A DNA stretch of 64,000 bases from contig CM064872.1 of assembly GCA_032719365.1 (NCBI GenBank), forward strand, positions 53,248,891-53,312,890. Reading direction: 5' to 3'. The stretch comes from Prinsepia uniflora (Eukaryota > Streptophyta > Magnoliopsida > Rosales > Rosaceae). The first letter of the stretch is position 1; each line of letters begins with the position of its first letter. Below the pieces are notes generated by a model. It worked only from the letters and a program-made list of their open reading frames with translations, was not told where the DNA came from and did not search any database. Shown here one piece after another: positions 59,199-64,000 of this stretch. The position numbers and the translations under genes are program-made.

Positions 59199-62170
59199 TG
59201 ACACAACCTATCCCCAATCCCTCGGGATTAGGGGCTAAGTCATGCTCCCATCTAATTTACATGCGACATGAAGGTTAAACCAACGTTTAACCTCTATGTA
59301 ACACGTAAGCTAGACAAGGGATTCCCAAATAAACCGTCCAAGACTTCCGAACTTCCCAGAGAGCGCGAAACCTACTGTGGATCGCGTGTGTGATGTCTCC
59401 GTCTCTCTCTAACAATGGCCCGCACTGCATCAATCTTGGAGGGTATCGAAAATATGAAAAGACTGTGAGTGGACAAAAATAAAGAATAAGTTCTGAAAAC
59501 AGGTTATAGAAAAGTACATTTATACCTTCCATTTAAAAACCAATGCTTGCATAATAAGCTCATATCATAAAACCATTCCATATTCAAGTTATTCAAAACC
59601 GTGTAAGAAAACCAAATTCATTTCCTTTTCTCAAATTCCGGGCCTCCGTCCAAAACCATCATTATTATCAAAATGCAAAACACATTTGAAAGCCATTTGA
59701 AATCCTTTGCAATCCATCGAACTGCTGGATCTATCCGAGTCTTTAAACTCCCGAGTCTTTAAACTCAATCCAGGCCTCAATATAATCCGAGTCTTTAAAC
59801 TCCCGAGTCTTTAAACTCAATAGGTCTACGGGGGAAATCACAATATCCGAGTCTTTAAACTCAATCGGGGTCTTTAAACCCAATCTGGGCCCGCCCCCGT
59901 CACATATCATATCCGGGTCTTTAAACCCAATAACCAGATCCAGCAAATCCAATCCAAACCCATTTTAAAACCATTTCTAAATCCATGTCCAAATCCGAAT
60001 TCGAAATCACCATTTCGAATTCCAAGATCCCGAATCCAAATCCAGAATCATATCCATAATCCATTTCCAAATCCGAATCCGAAACCATCATTCTGTAAGC
60101 TGGCATCCGAAATAATTCTTCCGAACCCAAATCCAGAAATCCACTTTCAAGTTTCAAAACCAAATCCCGAATCATCATTTCCGAAATCCAGTTCCAAAAC
60201 CCAAAATCACGTTTATCGAAATTACTTTTATGAGCTGGGCTTCAATCCCGAAATCACTTTTCCACATTCCATTATAATTCATTAAAATCAAATCATATTT
60301 CACATCCCAAAATCAAATCATCAAAACCATCATCAAACCATAGCAGAAAACCATATCTCGTAAAACGTGCAATTTCGTAAATATCTCGAAATACGTGCAA
60401 AATCGTAAATCATCAGATCATAATCATAAACATAGAAATCACGTATTAAAAAACATATAAAAACATTTATGCATGCATCAAGGGTTAGAAAGCAAGTCCA
60501 CTCACAGACCATTAGCGTTGCCGCCTCGATACGCGTGTATTTAAGCTTTTCCAGCTAATCCGCTATCACCGGCTTTCTCGAACCTGTTCAAATCCCATAA
60601 TAAGGTCACTAACTACTTCATAATGTTCATACTTAAACCCCGTAATTTTTCCGAATTTTTAACTATTTTTAAACGAGCCCTAAAACCTTCGGACTTCCCG
60701 AAACATATTGAGACGATGTCCAATCGACTCGAAACCAGTGCCAAAATGTTCGTTACATCGAATACTTTAAAAGTCGTATTGGAACCTCCCTCAAAATCCA
60801 TGCCACGCGCCAACACGCGCCGCCCAAAGGGGCTTTGCGTGGGCCTCACACGTCGGCATTATTCATCTTCAACCTTGGGTGAACCGGGTTTGGATCGGTT
60901 CGGTTCAGGCTGGTCCAGTCGAACCGGCGATCACGGTTCTCCCTTGTTTTCCCCTCTTTTTCACTCCTAATTGTCCCAGTAGCTAAATTCTAACTTCCCC
61001 AGATGATCTAGCTAATGAAAACACAGATTGAGGACTTGAATTTACCTTCCCAATTCAAAAACGGGCCGTCCCACCGTCGACCGTCGTACTTGCACGAGCC
61101 CGGCCTCCATTTTCCTTGATTTTAAGCGCAATCAGTTCCTTAAGTCCTCCAGAACCTCCTTTAAACAATCAATTTGATTAACACACACTAAAACGTACTT
61201 TTCCATTTGAGAATTCAAAAGATGCTTCTACATGTTTTTCATTTACCGTCAACATTACGTCTCGAAAACCAGCTTTGCCACTTCCTCACAAGCTCAGACA
61301 CTTTACTCAATGAACCAAAACGATCATCAGACCTTCCAACCGACTTTTCCAGTTTCAACTTAGACAGGGGACTTCACGGTTACGTTCAAGTTATCACCAC
61401 ATCTCGCCGTCATAGGTAGCCGTGTCACCACCAACCACTTCGTCTGACCTTTCTCTTCCTTTTCACTTCAGACAGTAAGGACAATAGGAAGAGGTTTGGG
61501 CTCTCACAATCACACTACACACTCTGTTCTCTATTTTTAGTCCCATGATCGTGCATCCACCATTTTATAAACAAAGAGAGACGGTGTTGAGGCTTCTACA
61601 TCCATCCAGAGAAAGCTAGGTGTCCAATTTTTTGTGGGCACAAATCCCAAGGATAGCCACATGTCCAATTGTAACTGGGCACAGTAAACAGACCAATTTG
61701 CCCTTATCCTTGCAAATTACCATTTTACCCCTCGCATAGTTAGCGTCATAATGGAACCGTGCGACGTCCGATGACAGCGTGCCGTGTGTCGTTGTTCTCA
61801 GGGAATGGAGACCTACCTAACGGTCCTTGCAATGCGTGGAAATCTATGTCGGATGAAAAGTCAACAGTTTGCCATATTTTAACTAATTGACCAAAATACC
61901 CTCAAACTTCTAAACGTCATATCTTCCTCCTCGGATGTCGGAATCGGACGTGCCACCTGTCTATGAACTCGTGATGTCCCAAACTACGTCACAGTCATCG
62001 ACCAAAGTCCATTTGACCGTCCAGACGAAAGGTCAACATTTTCTCCATTCTAGGGGCAAAATCGTCATTTTGCACCATCCGTCCGAATTCGTCCAACTAA
62101 TTACTGATTAACTTTACTAATCCGTCATTAATCACTAATCTAATCCCGATTTATGGGACAGGTCGTTACA
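59199..62170 (-). repeat. Solo LTR of the chromovirus family, inside Tat RT
   Basis: 2972 bp with TGACACAACC...GTTACA ends and a perfect duplication TCGAT (59194-59198 and 62171-62175). It splits the RT between the conserved NYPLPRID block and the palm. No ORF. It shares blocks with the 49182 element, such as gtgccacctgtctatgaactc near 61950. Confidence 0.92.
59733..59935. repeat. Tandem (a/g)gtctttaaactc repeats in the solo LTR
   Basis: The unit ccgagtctttaaactc recurs about seven times, some copies reading ccgggtctttaaaccc. Local expansion within one LTR subfamily. Confidence 0.8.
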
Positions 62171-63311
62171 TCGATTCTGGGCAGGGGATAGTTATCCTTT
62201 GGGCACGCAAGATTGAGATCGGTGTAATCAACACAAACTCTCCATCATCATGCTTCCTTCTTCTTGACAAGTAAGATGTTTGCTAGCCATTCAGAGTTCA
62301 GAACTTCTTCAATGGATCCAGCAACGAGTAACTTTTCAATCTCATCTTGGATGATAGCAATTTTCTCGGGGGAAAAATTGCGTCTTTTTTGCTTGACCAC
62401 CTTGTGGTTGGGATTGACGTGCAGCTTGTGGCAAGCGATGGTAGGATCAATCCCCGGCATGTCAGATGGAGACCAAGAAAAAACTTATTTCTCCTCACGC
62501 AGGAAAGCTATGAGTTCTTCTTTTTTTTTTTGTCACTTAACCGAGCACCAATGCAGACTTGTAGCTCAGGATATCGAGGGTCAAGTTGAATGAGGGTGAC
62601 ATCATCCTCCGGTTGCCATCCTTCCGGAGTTGGTGGTTCCTCATGAATGTCTGGATCTTGACCCGTGAGTAGTTGCTATTTGGGAGACAAAGAAGAAAGC
62701 TTTCCCCTAGTAGATGATCCTACTTGGGGAACAAACTCAGCCTCCTTGACCTCCTTCAACCCTTCTGTGAGACATCGTCGAGCCATCACCTGATCGCCTT
62801 TGATCTCCCCGACTCCACCTTCGGGGATAGGGAATGAAATCTTCTGGTAAAGGCTTGATGTGGTTGCGAGGATTTTGTGAAGCCATGGCCTTCCCAAAAT
62901 TCCATTGTATGAAGAGTTCTCGTCCATGATGTAAAAAGTCTGGGACGTGACAATGGGATCCGAATGTACATCCAGCTGGAGAATGCCTATGGTCATGCTA
63001 GTTGACCCATTGAAACCTCGAAACGGAATGACCCTTTTTGTTGGGAGGCTTTCTAACCCCATCTTGCGCACTGCATCTAAGCTGAGGATTTGTTGCGCTT
63101 CCTTCATCAACGTGAATCCGATCAACTTGAGCATGTGCGATCTGGATTAACACGACTAAAGTATCATTATGTGGCCAATCGAGTCCTACCTTGTCCTTCA
63201 AAGAGAAACCAACGACAAGGTCGTTGGCCACCCTAGGGGTGGAAACATGGGAGACCAGAGAGACGGCCAGTGCATGTTGGAAGTGGTTCCTAGTAACTCT
63301 GATTCTGCTAT
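62171..63311 (-). pseudogene. Second Tat element: protease and RT N-terminus (broken)
   Basis: The aspartic protease region is in the frame 63134-62676 (YNGILGRPWLH); the catalytic loop just upstream, in another frame, reads VDEGS in place of the usual D-T/N-G-S. RT begins around 62500-62248 (DMPGIDPTIACHKL, LLVAGSIEEV) and continues to WRVCVDYTDLNLACPKD and NYPLPRID at the solo LTR border. Frameshifts and a stop are present. gag is cut off on the right by the LTR starting at 63312. Confidence 0.8.
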
Positions 63312-64000
63312 TGACACGACCCATCCCAATCCCCTCGGGATTAACGTGGGATGTGCTATGCTCTGGTCTGACACGAAGTGTCAGACAAGGGATAATACAT
63401 ACCTCAGCCCATACGGGGCTCCTAGAGTGCGCCAGGAACGGTGGAAGAGTGTGATGTCTCGGTCTCTGCTACAGCCTGCATCCGTGATCAACCTGAAGGG
63501 CATTAAAACCATTAAGAATTGTGAGTGGATGAAAATCAATAAGTTTATAAAAACACATTTCATAAAGATATTTATGCCTTTCACTAAAAAGTATGCATGC
63601 ATCGTAAATTCAGTAATCAAAACATTTACTCAAATGAGCCATTAGGGCCTTAGCCCAAAAACCGTAACTCAAAACCAAGTGTGGGAACTCAGCCCAAAAC
63701 TGTAGAATACCAAAATCTGTAAATCCAAAATCAAGTAGGCCACTTCCCAAATCCATAAACACAAATCCACAAATACCGAAATACCATTTCAAGATTCCAA
63801 TAATCCATATTTACCATATAACCATCCTCGGCATCCCTGATGCCTACGTCCTAGACCCTTGACGTCCCAGAAGTCATATCTCAAGGTAATAAGCAACGCG
63901 TGCTACTCGGGGTATCTCCGGGTCAATATCTCTGACATCCCAGATGTTCGACTTCCCAGACGTCTAATCATAGCAATTCTGCTCCTGACTCACTATACGG
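63312..64000 (-). repeat. Chromovirus-family LTR, start only (runs off window)
   Basis: Starts TGACACGACCCATCCC and carries the shared gtctgacacgaagtgtcagac block seen at 49228. It enters the second Tat element just upstream of its protease. Its end, interior and target duplication are outside the window. Strand assumed from the other family members. Confidence 0.75.

Overview
The window is a stretch of nuclear plant DNA, almost certainly from a seed plant and probably a dicot. It holds a class III (secretory) peroxidase gene with plant GT-AG introns, a beta-tubulin gene fragment with plant exon structure, plant-type LTR retrotransposons (a Tekay/Del-like chromovirus and Tat-lineage elements with an antisense gene), an L1-type LINE with a C-terminal RNase H, and a Cassandra-like TRIM whose LTRs carry 5S-rRNA-like sequence. 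I saw no bacterial or organellar features, tRNA genes, rRNA genes or CRISPR arrays.

The organising fact is a host gene buried in transposons. A peroxidase 43-like gene runs left to right from a TATA-like site near 3527 to a stop codon at 43082. Its recognisable coding exons total well under 1 kb, but they are spread over about 27 kb (16082-43082), or about 39 kb counting the 5' UTR. Four insertions split it. (1) A TIR element (3645-16047) lies in the 5' UTR and itself contains an 11 kb Tat-type LTR retrotransposon (4604-15667). (2) A hAT-like element (16175-18603, 8-bp duplication GTTTCTAT) lies in exon 1 and carries captured beta-tubulin exon and intron pieces. (3) An unidentified insertion (about 19541-21632) lies in exon 3. 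(4) A LINE (23364-42695, 16-bp duplication) lies in exon 4; it is split by a roughly 13 kb chromovirus (23514-36534), whose left LTR holds a related solo LTR (24077-26879). The gene also has its own stops and a frameshift, so it is dead.

From 43.1 kb rightwards there is AT-rich flank, then the remains of a second Tat-lineage element, oriented minus, from an LTR-like end at 44337 to beyond 63.3 kb. It holds a degraded plus-strand (antisense) coiled-coil gene at 47-48.8 kb, a 24-bp tandem array, integrase/RNase H/RT at 56.3-59.2 kb and RT/protease at 62.2-63.3 kb. It is interrupted by a Cassandra-like TRIM (45616-46329), a gutted chromovirus-family element without gag-pol (49182-56043), a solo LTR (59199-62170), and another LTR that starts at 63312 and runs off the window.

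Most intact parts: the chromovirus gag-pol (29165-33598, one 1477-codon frame with catalytic residues present) and the antisense spliced gene of the first Tat element (5899-8546; TATA box, inferred introns, a single in-frame stop). The first Tat element's own gag-pol is broken by stops, a frameshift and a catalytic Asp-to-Asn change. At the left edge (1-1020) is a junction between a chromovirus gag/protease fragment and a second copy of the TIR element. Everything was read by eye; no alignment or database search was run.
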